Source: Alphaproteobacteria bacterium PA4 (GTDB lineage: Bacteria; Pseudomonadota; Alphaproteobacteria; Sphingomonadales; Sphingomonadaceae). Taken from it: a stretch of DNA of 64,000 nucleotides. Shown here piece after piece: positions 8,082 to 16,340 of the stretch. Numbering within the stretch: the stretch's first letter is position 1; every line of letters begins with the position of its first letter. Location of the stretch: positions 1 through 64,000 of the forward strand of contig NKIQ01000007.1 in assembly GCA_002256005.1 (NCBI GenBank), written 5' to 3'. Position numbers and translations under genes: made by a program. A model generated the notes under the pieces. The model saw only the letters and a program-made list of their open reading frames with translations. It searched no databases and was not told the origin of the DNA.

Positions 8082-9248
8082 TCAGCGCCCGATGGCGGCG
8101 AATTGCCTGGTCAATTCGGCGGTATAGTCTTCCAGCCCGGCCGTGATCACCGCATTGCCGGCGGCGATATCGCCCGCCACCACCTTGCGACGGGCAAAGG
8201 CATCGAGAATGAAGGCCAGCGCCGCATCGGTGCCCATGCTGCGCGCCGGCACGGTCCAGGGATAGTTCAGGCCGCCGAACAGGCCTTCGAACTTGCGACT
8301 GTAGCTGATCGGCACCACCGGCACACCGGCCGAATAGGCGGCAATCGTGGCATGCATGCGTGCGCCGGTGAGGAAATCGAGCCCGGCAATATAGGATTTG
8401 GCTGCCGACGGGGACGCGAAATTGGGAACGCGAACGACGTTGGGAAACTCGGCCTTGAGCGCGTCCGACGCCGCGCCATCATCGTCGCGCGGCATTGCCG
8501 GGGCGATGACGTGTGGAACCAGATGCACTTCGACGCCGGGCATGGCGCTGAATTCGGTGATCAGCCGCCGTGTCAGGGCCGGATAATCGAGCGTCAGGCC
8601 ATAATCATTGCTGCTGCCATAGCCGCCACTCATCAACAGGCCCGACACGTTGATGCCGACCTTGATCGGTTCAACCGGGCTGCGCACCGGCCGGTCGAAG
8701 GGCAGGGCAAACGCAACGTCGATGACCTGGCGCGCCTTGGCCGTCGGGGCCATGCGGTGCAGCACGTCCATGGACAGCGGATCGCGGGCAAAGACCATGG
8801 CGGCGCGGCGGCAGGCCCAGGCAGCGACACTGGTGTGCAGGCGATGGCTGAACGGACCGATGGTCTGCGGCGACAGGATCAGCGGCACGCCGGCCCAGAT
8901 CGCCAGCGCCTTGGTCGACATCAGATAGGCGAAACGCTTGTTGGGATAGATATCGGCAAAGCTGTCGCCGGCGCCGATATCGAGCATGATGTCCATCGTG
9001 CGCATGTCGGCGAAATAGCCGCCGGGCGAGATCATGTAGCGCCCGTCGATCGTCCGCACTTCGATATCGTCACCGACGATATAGGGTGTCGCCACCTCGC
9101 GGCCACCGAACAGGGTGAAGTGCGGGGTGACGCCGGCCCGTGACGCCGCCTCCCGCGCCAGCGCGATGTTGCCGACGCTGAGCGCGCCGACCCCAAGGTT
9201 GCCGGCGGCGGCCGAATGCCAGAGCAGCCCAATCCGTAGCACGGTCAC
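8082..9248 (-). CDS. Polysaccharide pyruvyl transferase family protein
   Basis: 388-residue protein of the polysaccharide pyruvyl transferase (CsaB/WcaK-like) family, which adds pyruvate from phosphoenolpyruvate to sugar hydroxyls as a cyclic ketal, giving acidic polymers. Recognisable parts are the N-terminal LLWHSAAAGNLGVGALS loop, the SPQTIGPF motif in the middle, and the C-terminal GARMHATIAAYSAGVPVVPI segment, which in this family carries the conserved Arg and His of the active site. The start is GTG at 9248 with a GGAGC Shine-Dalgarno-like element about ten bases upstream. The flippase follows after 2 bp. Pyruvylation of the EPS is family-based inference. Confidence 0.88.
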   Translation of the reverse strand: MTVLRIGLLWHSAAAGNLGVGALSVGNIALAREAASRAGVTPHFTLFGGREVATPYIVGDDIEVRTIDGRYMISPGGYFADMRTMDIMLDIGAGDSFADIYPNKRFAYLMSTKALAIWAGVPLILSPQTIGPFSHRLHTSVAAWACRRAAMVFARDPLSMDVLHRMAPTAKARQVIDVAFALPFDRPVRSPVEPIKVGINVSGLLMSGGYGSSNDYGLTLDYPALTRRLITEFSAMPGVEVHLVPHVIAPAMPRDDDGAASDALKAEFPNVVRVPNFASPSAAKSYIAGLDFLTGARMHATIAAYSAGVPVVPISYSRKFEGLFGGLNYPWTVPARSMGTDAALAFILDAFARRKVVAGDIAAGNAVITAGLEDYTAELTRQFAAIGR

Positions 9249-9296
9249 GTTTGCGCAGCTCCGGTCCGGTCGTGAGGGAAAATGGCGGGAACGATC

Positions 9297-10283
9297 TTAC
9301 TTCGCGGCAGCGGCCGGCGCCGCGGCCGGCGCGGTGGTCGGCGCCGGCACCCCGGTGCTCCGGCGTGTCGCTGCCGCCTTGGCCGCTTCGGCCTGTGCTT
9401 CCTTTTCGGCCGCCTTGAAGTCGGGCGGGCCATAGCCCTTGCCATAGACGATCTTGGGCTTGAACGCCTCCTGCACCTTCTTCAGCTCGGCCGCCAGGCG
9501 CTTCTGCGTCTCCTGGCGCTGCAGCACGTTCTGGGCATAGGCAATGGCCTTTTCGCCGATGAAGGGCTGGGTCGAGGTGTTGGTGATGTTGTTGACATAG
9601 ATCACCGGCGCCGGCGCACCCTGCGGCTGATCACTGAAGATGAACGGCTCGCCATTGGCGGTGGCCGAAATGCGCAGGATTTCCTTGGTCAGGGCCGGGT
9701 TGACGGTCAGGCTGTCGAGCTGCTGCGGGGCCCGGCGAAACTCGATATTGGCATCGGTCAGCACACGCTCGACATCCGCCATGGTCTTGGCATCCTTCAG
9801 CGGCAGCTGGTCGATGTTGGCGGGCCGCAGGAACTGGATCTGGTCGAGCGTGAAGATCTTGCGATCGCCGAACACCGGCGGGTTCTCGGCGATGAACTTC
9901 TGCGCGGCTTCCCGGGTGATTTCCGGCACCTTCTTCTGCACATCGGCCTGCAGCGCCTGCACCAGCAGACCTTCGTTGGTGCGGGTCTGGGCCAGCAGGA
10001 ACTGCGGGTTCTGGTCCAGCTTGCGACTGACGGCTTCCTGCGACAGCATCTTCCGTTCGATGACGCGTGCCAGTGCCACCGACTCCACCAGCTTGCGCGG
10101 TGCGTTGCCGGTGGCGTTGCCCATCAGCGCCAGCTCGGCGTTCAGTTCATGAATGGTGACTTCCTTGCCATCCACCGTCGCCACGACCTGACCTTCCGGT
10201 GCCTTGCCGGACTTGTCGCAAGCCGAAAGCGCGAGCAGGCCCAGCGTCGACGTCGCCAACAGAGCAATGCGAGAAATGCGCAT
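9297..10283 (-). CDS. epsD: EpsD-family peptidyl-prolyl isomerase, lipoprotein
   Basis: 328-residue periplasmic lipoprotein of the SurA/parvulin-like EpsD family found in exosortase-linked EPS loci. MRISRIALLATSTLGLLALS precedes Ala-Cys22, giving a clear lipobox (LSAC). A SurA_N-like helical region (about 30-150) precedes the parvulin-like region (about 150-260). The C-terminus after residue 300 is a low-complexity Ala/Pro tail. ATG 10283 is chosen because it opens the signal peptide; the longer open frame upstream lacks one. It probably assists folding of envelope proteins of this locus. Confidence 0.85.
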   Translation of the reverse strand: MRISRIALLATSTLGLLALSACDKSGKAPEGQVVATVDGKEVTIHELNAELALMGNATGNAPRKLVESVALARVIERKMLSQEAVSRKLDQNPQFLLAQTRTNEGLLVQALQADVQKKVPEITREAAQKFIAENPPVFGDRKIFTLDQIQFLRPANIDQLPLKDAKTMADVERVLTDANIEFRRAPQQLDSLTVNPALTKEILRISATANGEPFIFSDQPQGAPAPVIYVNNITNTSTQPFIGEKAIAYAQNVLQRQETQKRLAAELKKVQEAFKPKIVYGKGYGPPDFKAAEKEAQAEAAKAAATRRSTGVPAPTTAPAAAPAAAAK

Positions 10284-10345
10284 AGAGATCCTTGAATGCA
10301 GAGTTGGATTTGCGGACCCGTCAATGCGCGGACGCGCGGTCAGGG

Positions 10346-11452
10346 TCAATATGTAACGCCGAACAGCGCACGCATTATAGCCCATGCCTTGTCCGGCTGC
10401 CGGCGCAGCAGCCGTTTGCCGGCAATCGCCAGCGTCAACAGCCAGTGCCAGGCCAGCAATGGCGGATGGTGCAGCCGCGTAAAGCGCAGCCGCGACCGGG
10501 TCAGCCAATAATCCGAAAAGGCGCTGCGCGCACCGGCGGCGCCCGACGATCCGATCGAGCCGCCTTCCTTGTGCCAGACGATGGCGCCATGGGCGAAGCC
10601 GATATCGAACTGTTCGTCACTGCGCGTGGCCCAGTCGATTTCCTCATAATAGAGGAAATAGCGCTCCTCCATCGGGCCGATCTTTTCGAGAAACGGCCGG
10701 GTGACGGCCAGGGACGCGCCGAGAACGAAATCGGTTTCGCGAACGACGTCCGCCGGGTTGAAGGGCGCGCTGATCGACTGGCCGATGCCGATATTCTGCG
10801 ATTGTCCGGTCCAGCGGTTGAAGCGGCTGCCGTTCAGCGCCTGCACCGCATCCGGCCGGTGGTAATAGCGCACCACCGTGCCGCACATGCCGATGCGCGG
10901 CGACGCCTGCATGCGCAACAGCAGCGATTCCGCCGCCATCGGATCGATGACGGTATCATTGTTGAGCAGCCAGAAATAATCGAGGCGACGATCGCTGAGC
11001 AAAAGCCTCAGGCCGACATTGTTGCCACCGGCAAAGCCGAGGTTGCCACCGCTTTCGACCAGGCTGAGCTGGGTGTCGCTGACGCCGCTGTTGCCCGGCA
11101 TCTCGCTGGCGCGGAACCGCCGCGTTGAAATCGGCTTGCGGATCGGCGGCTGGATCAGTCCCGCCATCTGCGGATTGGCGGCGGCGGCGACGCGCTGGCC
11201 GGCGGCCCATTCCGCAATGCGGTCGAGAGAGCCGTCCTGGGAATCATTGTCGACCACCACCACGCGGATCGGAATGGTGCTGCGGAAGACCGATTCCAGA
11301 CACTCGATGGTGTCGGTCCAGCGGTTCCAGTTGACCAGCACGATACCGAGCTGCGGTTGCGGGGCACGCTTGCGATCCAGCGTCGAGGCGGCGCTCTGGC
11401 TGGTGGACATGATCGAAGGCCTTGTCACTGGCGGTATCGCTGGCGGTGTCAC
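10346..11452 (-). CDS. Glycosyltransferase family 2 (second of two)
   Basis: 368-residue GT-A fold glycosyltransferase resembling rhamnosyl/galactofuranosyl-type GT2 enzymes. IVLVNWN begins at about residue 38, VVVDNDS follows near 68, and the FWLLNNDT motif supplies the metal-binding acidic residue. A segment with FLYYEEIDW near residue 275 is typical of the WbbL-like subgroup, whose members often transfer rhamnose. The GTG at 11452 overlaps the upstream GT2 stop by 4 bp, so I use it. ATG 11410 (MSTSQS) is an equally possible start. The extra 14 residues come from a short TGGCGGT-type tandem repeat. Confidence 0.87.
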   Translation of the reverse strand: MTPPAIPPVTRPSIMSTSQSAASTLDRKRAPQPQLGIVLVNWNRWTDTIECLESVFRSTIPIRVVVVDNDSQDGSLDRIAEWAAGQRVAAAANPQMAGLIQPPIRKPISTRRFRASEMPGNSGVSDTQLSLVESGGNLGFAGGNNVGLRLLLSDRRLDYFWLLNNDTVIDPMAAESLLLRMQASPRIGMCGTVVRYYHRPDAVQALNGSRFNRWTGQSQNIGIGQSISAPFNPADVVRETDFVLGASLAVTRPFLEKIGPMEERYFLYYEEIDWATRSDEQFDIGFAHGAIVWHKEGGSIGSSGAAGARSAFSDYWLTRSRLRFTRLHHPPLLAWHWLLTLAIAGKRLLRRQPDKAWAIMRALFGVTY

Positions 11453-12426
11453 TGGCGGTTCCAGCTGTCGACCTTGGAGGCGTCGCCGCGCTGCCCGGCC
11501 AGGCGCAGCATTTCGGCGGCGCGATAGATGCGGATACGGGCCAGCACCGCCAGCCCCTTCAGGCGGTTGCCGACGCCCGACAGGCGATCGGACGTGATCA
11601 GACGCACGCCATCAACCGGTATCGACGCGATCATGGCGGCGGCCCGAGCATGCCAGATCAGCATCGGTCGCCCCGCCGCCTTGTGATCGTGGAACTCATG
11701 CCCGATATGGCGTTCCCACTTGCGCTGCAGGGCAGCGAAATCCGGGCGGGCCGGGTGATAGATGCGCATGGCCGGCACATAGCGGGGCGGATAGCCGGCG
11801 GCATGGGCACGCAGGCCCCAGTCCAGATCCTCGGCCTTTTCGATGCCGCAGAACGGGCCGACCCGGCCGTGGATATGGGCGGCAATGGCCAGATTGCCGG
11901 CACCGGAAAAATTCTTCTTCTCGATATAGAGTTGCTGGCGAAAGCCGAACACGGCCTCATAGGCCTCGATATCCGTCAGCCGGCTTTCGTCCCTGACATC
12001 AATACGGACATCGCCGCCGATGACCGCCCGTTCCGGGTCGGCCTCCACCGCATCGACTGCGGCCTGCAGCCAGCCGGCTTCGGCGCGGCAATCGGCATCG
12101 ATGAACACCAGCACCGATGCGCGGGCCGCCGCAATGCCGCGGTTGCGGGCAAGACCCGGCCCCGGCTGCGGCTCCAGCAGGAAGCGCACGGCGGGGAAAT
12201 CCGCCTTGACTTGGTCCATCGACACCTTGGAACCATTGTCGACCACGATGATCTCGGCATGACCGTGATCGAGGTGCTGGCCGGCGACCGATGTCAGGCA
12301 AACCGCCAGCACATCGGGCGTGTTGAGATGCGGGATGATGACGCTGACCCGCGGCGCATCCGGGGTAACGCCGGGCGCAGCAGAGGTATCGCCGACCGGC
12401 GTCTGACTTTCTGTGGTCTCGGACAT
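11449..12426 (-). CDS. Glycosyltransferase family 2 (first of two)
   Basis: 325-residue GT2 glycosyltransferase with an N-terminal GT-A domain. VSVIIPHLN is at 27-35, VVDNGS at 61-66 and the metal-binding FIDADC (Asp110, Asp112) near 108. A conserved ED segment with AEDLDWGLRAHAAG lies in the second half, where the catalytic base of the family sits. There is no membrane segment, so it likely acts at the cytoplasmic face on lipid-linked sugar. Its stop overlaps the GTG of the second GT2. ATG 12426 is chosen because the upstream open frame has no family similarity. Confidence 0.88.
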   Translation of the reverse strand: MSETTESQTPVGDTSAAPGVTPDAPRVSVIIPHLNTPDVLAVCLTSVAGQHLDHGHAEIIVVDNGSKVSMDQVKADFPAVRFLLEPQPGPGLARNRGIAAARASVLVFIDADCRAEAGWLQAAVDAVEADPERAVIGGDVRIDVRDESRLTDIEAYEAVFGFRQQLYIEKKNFSGAGNLAIAAHIHGRVGPFCGIEKAEDLDWGLRAHAAGYPPRYVPAMRIYHPARPDFAALQRKWERHIGHEFHDHKAAGRPMLIWHARAAAMIASIPVDGVRLITSDRLSGVGNRLKGLAVLARIRIYRAAEMLRLAGQRGDASKVDSWNRQ

Positions 12427-12530
12427 GTTGCGACGCAATAGCCCGTCGGCGCGCAACTGCCAACGCAAATTAAGAGGGTGCCGGGGCAAAAGCGTGCGCC
12501 AGCGCCGATGCCCGGATATTGAAAAAGGCT

Positions 12531-13964
12531 TTACAGCGTCAGCTTGGCCATCGCGGCCGACATCAACAGCAGCGCCGAGACGCCGGGGAAGCGGAAGCGG
12601 AAACGCACTTCATTGCTGCCATCGACGAGATCGAGCAGGTCATTGGGGCCGGCAAAGTGGCGCAGATCCCGCTCGATCAGCGACGACACGCGGGTGCCGC
12701 CCATTTCGTTGATGACATCATCGACCGTGAAGAAGCCATCGGCCGAGCTGCCGGCGCGGGCCGCGGCGATGAGCAGCGGCCATTGCGCCCGGGCTTCCTC
12801 ACGGCTGAGATTGGCCTGAACGCGGCGGGGCAGGGAGGCATTCCAGTCGGTCAGCACGCGTTCGACGGCGGTCTTGGCATGGTCTTCATTGACCGTGTCG
12901 AAACCGGCATCGAGCGCCACCAGGCCGGCCTGGTGCGAAATCAGGCGCACCAGATAGGGCGAGCCGCCGGCGATGGTGGTGACCAGCCGTGCGGCATCAT
13001 TGCTGTAGACGATATCCGCAGCGCGTTCGCCGATGGCGAGCAGTTCGCGCACTTCATTGGCGTTCATCGGCCGCATCGGCAGGCCGACGATATTGCGGCG
13101 GATCGACGGCGCATAGCCGATCAGCTCGTCGAGATTTTGCGCAACGCCGGTCAGCACCAGCTGGACACGGGCGGCGCGGTCCGACAGATTCTTGATTAGT
13201 TCGGCGACATCGCGGCGGAAGGAGACATCGAGCACACGATCATATTCGTCGAGAATGATGATGATGCGGGTGCCGACGACATCCGAAAACACTTCGGCCA
13301 GTTCCCGCGGACCAAAGTCTTCGGGCAGCAGCACGTCCAGATTGTCGCCGCGTTCCGCCTCGGCCGAATTGGGCAGGACGGATTTGTGGTAGATGCGGGG
13401 GATACGCGCCGCGAACGAGCGGAACATCGTGTCGAACTTCGCTTCGGTGCCGCAGCTGCCATAGAGCACGAAATAGCGTGCCTCGCGGGCGGTTTCGGCG
13501 AAAACGTGCGACAGGCTGGTCTTGCCGATACCACGCTCGCCATAGACAACGACGTGCAGGCGCTGCTGCTCGACGGCGGAGATCAGCTGGCGCAACGCAT
13601 CATGACGGCCGGCGAAATGGTCACGCCCGATGACCGGCTGCGATGCGCCCAGCGCTTCGCGGAGTGCGATTCGGCGGCGAACGACATCCTGTTCGCGCGT
13701 GGCGACCTCGACCTCGTCGGAGGCATTGGACGAAAAACGTGGCAGGCTGTCACCCGGCGGGCGATCCATGTCCTCCAGCCAGAGGCGATCGAGAAAGGCC
13801 GGCCGCCGCTCGAGCAGGGCTGCCGCGTCGGGGACCGGCGGTGCCGGCGTGGCGACAGCCGCTTCCACGGGGGCCGGTGCCGGCGCCGGCGTTGCTTCGA
13901 CGTCGACATTTCCGGAGTCGGATGCGTTCGCAGCTGACGAGCGGCCCCACCGCTTCCAAATCAT
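12531..13964 (-). CDS. AAA/STAND-like ATPase of the EPS locus
   Basis: 477-residue soluble ATPase. After an Ala/Pro-rich linker (about 20-48), residues 113-270 hold a P-loop domain with GERGIGKT at 142-149 and Walker B ILDE at 238-241. An Orc1/Cdc6-like sensor and winged-helix-like region follows (about 320-470). The N-terminal PAFLDRLWLEDMDRPPG stretch is unlike other ATPases I recognise. It opens the minus-strand half of the EPS locus and is divergent from the outer-membrane barrel gene. Related ATPases accompany exosortase loci, but their role is unclear. Upstream in-frame codons are rejected as non-family sequence; ATG 13964 begins MIWKRWGRSS. Confidence 0.8.
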   Translation of the reverse strand: MIWKRWGRSSAANASDSGNVDVEATPAPAPAPVEAAVATPAPPVPDAAALLERRPAFLDRLWLEDMDRPPGDSLPRFSSNASDEVEVATREQDVVRRRIALREALGASQPVIGRDHFAGRHDALRQLISAVEQQRLHVVVYGERGIGKTSLSHVFAETAREARYFVLYGSCGTEAKFDTMFRSFAARIPRIYHKSVLPNSAEAERGDNLDVLLPEDFGPRELAEVFSDVVGTRIIIILDEYDRVLDVSFRRDVAELIKNLSDRAARVQLVLTGVAQNLDELIGYAPSIRRNIVGLPMRPMNANEVRELLAIGERAADIVYSNDAARLVTTIAGGSPYLVRLISHQAGLVALDAGFDTVNEDHAKTAVERVLTDWNASLPRRVQANLSREEARAQWPLLIAAARAGSSADGFFTVDDVINEMGGTRVSSLIERDLRHFAGPNDLLDLVDGSNEVRFRFRFPGVSALLLMSAAMAKLTL

Positions 13965-14033
13965 CAAAAATACCTGTGCAAATTCTGAATCACGGCTCTC
14001 TATAGCGGAATGGTCGACAATCGCACGCGAATT

Positions 14034-14057
14034 GTTGGTTTGCAATTTGCAACCAAC
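14034..14057. promoter_or_regulatory. Palindrome in the divergent EPS intergenic region
   Basis: GTTGG at 14034-14038 and CCAAC at 14053-14057 flank two TTGCAA units, giving a near-perfect 24-bp dyad with one extra T in the left half. It lies between the divergent ATPase and barrel genes (gap 13965-14150), where a shared regulator of both EPS arms would bind. No family of regulator can be named from the site alone. Confidence 0.45.
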
Positions 14058-14150
14058 GTGCGGCAGGGGCGTTTCCCGCGTCGCGGCACGGCGGTGTCCG
14101 CATGGCCAAGTGTCTTGCCCGCTTGCGGCTGTCGGTGTAGCAGCCTGAGA

Positions 14151-15470
14151 ATGAAGGGAGACCATGGCTTGATCTGCAAGGCATCCTGGCGGCCTGTCGC
14201 GATTCCCCTGGTGGCGGGCGCCTTGCTGTCGTCCTGGCCGGCCCATGCCGCGCCGAGCACCGCCGGCGACGATGCGCCGCTGCAATCCTCCGGGCTGATC
14301 GGCCAGCCGGTCATCAATGGTCGCAACTGGCGGCTGTCAGGCTCGGTCCGCACGCTTTACGACAGCAATTTCCGGCGGTTGCCCACGGCTGAATCGGCAT
14401 GGCGAGTCAGTCCGCTGGCGCAGGTCGCCGTTGGCCTGCCGATCGGGCGCCAGCAATTCTATGTCGGCGGCGATGTCGGCCGCGATCTGTTTCTCGGCAA
14501 GACCGGCTTTGACCGCAATCGCTATCGCGTTGGCGGCGGCCTGGCCTGGCGGTTGGGCAGCCGCTGCTCGGGCAGCCTTGTCGGCGAATATACCAGCCGT
14601 CTCAGCCAGACCTCCGACCTCGCGGAATTCGTCGACAATGTGCAAAAGGCACAGGTCTATGGCGCCTCGGCCAATTGCCAGCTGGCCACGGGGCTGGGGT
14701 TTGGTGGCTCCGTCCGGCGCAACATCATCGACAATGATCGCGTGCAGCGCCGCCAGTTCGATCTGCGCAGCACGACGATTTCGCCACAGATTTCCTATGG
14801 CCGGCCGTCGCTCGGCCAGTTCTCGATCGGTGGCACGATCAACGACATCGTCTATCCCAACCGCCAGGTCATCACCAGCGCCGGCCCCTTTGAGGACCGG
14901 CTGAAGATCTACAGCGCCCGCTTTGGCTATCAGCGCAATTTCGGGACGCGCATCCAGCTGACGGCGGGTCTGTCCTATAACAAGGCCGAGCCGAACCCGG
15001 CCACACAGCTGGTGTTCCAGGGTGGGCAGCTGGTGTCGATCAGCCGGGATGGCTTCAGCGGCTCGGGCTATGATCTTGCGCTGACGATGAAACCTTCCCA
15101 GCGTCTGACCGTAACCGCTATCGGCACGCGCGATGTGTCGGCCACGCCGAACGTCGGGGCGGCCTTTGTCGTCAACCAGCAATATGGCCTTGATATGAAC
15201 TATGCCATCGGGCCCGCGCTGACGTTCGGGCTCGGCGGTACCCGCAACGTCCGCGACTATCGTGGCGGGTTCCCGACGCTTGATGAGCGGCGTGTGCGCG
15301 TGCGGGACGAAGTCAATCGTGTCTATGCCCAGCTTGATTACGCACCGGTGCCGCTCTACGCGATTGGTATCGAGGTTGCGCATCAGCAGCGCACGTCGAA
15401 TCCGGCCGATTTCAACTACAAGAGCACGACCGCGATGTTGAATCTGCGGGTCAAATTGGGGAAGGGATGA
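14151..15470 (+). CDS. Outer-membrane beta-barrel protein of the EPS locus
   Basis: 439-residue exported protein with a signal peptide (hydrophobic core VAIPLVAGALLSSW, cleavage after AHA) followed by many alternating amphipathic strands from about residue 55 to the end, with a C-terminal beta strand. This suits an outer-membrane barrel that helps export polymer, as in other exosortase EPS loci. Sequence similarity beyond barrel character is not recognised. The ATG at 14151 has little Shine-Dalgarno support. A TTG at 14169 with AGGGAG 8 bases before it would still leave the whole signal core, and is a serious alternative. The export gene overlaps its stop by 4 bp. Confidence 0.8.
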   Translation: MKGDHGLICKASWRPVAIPLVAGALLSSWPAHAAPSTAGDDAPLQSSGLIGQPVINGRNWRLSGSVRTLYDSNFRRLPTAESAWRVSPLAQVAVGLPIGRQQFYVGGDVGRDLFLGKTGFDRNRYRVGGGLAWRLGSRCSGSLVGEYTSRLSQTSDLAEFVDNVQKAQVYGASANCQLATGLGFGGSVRRNIIDNDRVQRRQFDLRSTTISPQISYGRPSLGQFSIGGTINDIVYPNRQVITSAGPFEDRLKIYSARFGYQRNFGTRIQLTAGLSYNKAEPNPATQLVFQGGQLVSISRDGFSGSGYDLALTMKPSQRLTVTAIGTRDVSATPNVGAAFVVNQQYGLDMNYAIGPALTFGLGGTRNVRDYRGGFPTLDERRVRVRDEVNRVYAQLDYAPVPLYAIGIEVAHQQRTSNPADFNYKSTTAMLNLRVKLGKG

Positions 15471-16273
15471 TGATGTTGTCCATGCCGGGATCCACAGCGG
15501 TGAAAGCCGCATTCTGCTCAGGACTGTTGCTGCTGGCCGCGTCGGCGATGCCGGTTGCGGCTGCCGAGCCGGAGGCCGGCTATGTGCTGGGTGCCGATGA
15601 CAGTATTCAGGTCGTCGTCTATGGCCAGTCCGAGTTCAACATCACCACCCGTATCAAGGCCGATGGCACCGTCGTCATGCCGCTGATCGGTATCATCAAG
15701 GCGGCGGGCCAGACGAATGTCGGCCTGGCCCGGCTGATCACCGACAAACTGACCCAGGGCGGCTTTCTGAAGGTGCCGGTGGTCAATGTCGAAATCGGCA
15801 GTTTTGTCAGCAAGACGGTGAATGTGGCGGGCAAGGTCAATGCCCCCGGCATCGTCGCGCTCGATCGCAGCTATCGTCTGTCGGAAGTGTTGCTGAAGTC
15901 CGGCTGGATCAATCCGGCCGGCGCCACCTATGTCTATCTTCGCCGTCCCGGCATGGCCGAACAGCGGCTGGACGTGGAAGCCATCGTGCGCGGCGATGCC
16001 GACAAGGATCCGGTGATGAAGGCCGGCGACACGGTGTTCGTGCCGGATGCCGATACGTTCTTCATTTCCGGCCAGGTCAACCGCGCCGGCAGTTTCCCGA
16101 TCCTGCCCGGCATGACCATCCGCCAGGCCATGGCGATCGCCGGTGGCGTGACGGCCACCGGTTCGTCGAACAAGGTCGGTCTGGTGCGCGGGACCGCCAA
16201 GGAAGTCGATGCGGAGCCATCGCAGGCTGTTCAGAAGAACGATGTCATCATCGTCAAGGAACGGCTGTTTTGA
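15467..16273 (+). CDS. Polysaccharide biosynthesis/export protein (Wza/GumB-like)
   Basis: 268-residue outer-membrane/periplasmic polysaccharide export protein. A signal peptide ends near residue 32 (AVAAAEP). The poly-export domain runs from about 38 to 115, beginning YVLGADDSIQVVVYGQ, and SLBB repeats follow near 120-190 and 195-260. There is no lipobox Cys, unlike E. coli Wza. The ATG overlaps the barrel stop; two more ATGs follow at once and cannot be told apart. Together with the GumC-like protein it should form the trans-envelope channel. Confidence 0.92.
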   Translation: MMMLSMPGSTAVKAAFCSGLLLLAASAMPVAAAEPEAGYVLGADDSIQVVVYGQSEFNITTRIKADGTVVMPLIGIIKAAGQTNVGLARLITDKLTQGGFLKVPVVNVEIGSFVSKTVNVAGKVNAPGIVALDRSYRLSEVLLKSGWINPAGATYVYLRRPGMAEQRLDVEAIVRGDADKDPVMKAGDTVFVPDADTFFISGQVNRAGSFPILPGMTIRQAMAIAGGVTATGSSNKVGLVRGTAKEVDAEPSQAVQKNDVIIVKERLF

Positions 16274-16340
16274 CGGCAGCCATCGCCACCCGGCGGTGCA
16301 TTTGCTTGCTTGAACGGGTCATGAAAAAGGTCGTCGGCTG

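Noticed and set aside
11411..11460. Short TGGCGGT tandem repeat at the GT2 overlap, considered as a phase-variation tract
   Set aside because: The units are degenerate and few, and slippage would not place the downstream gene under an obvious on/off switch because ATG 11410 lies after it.
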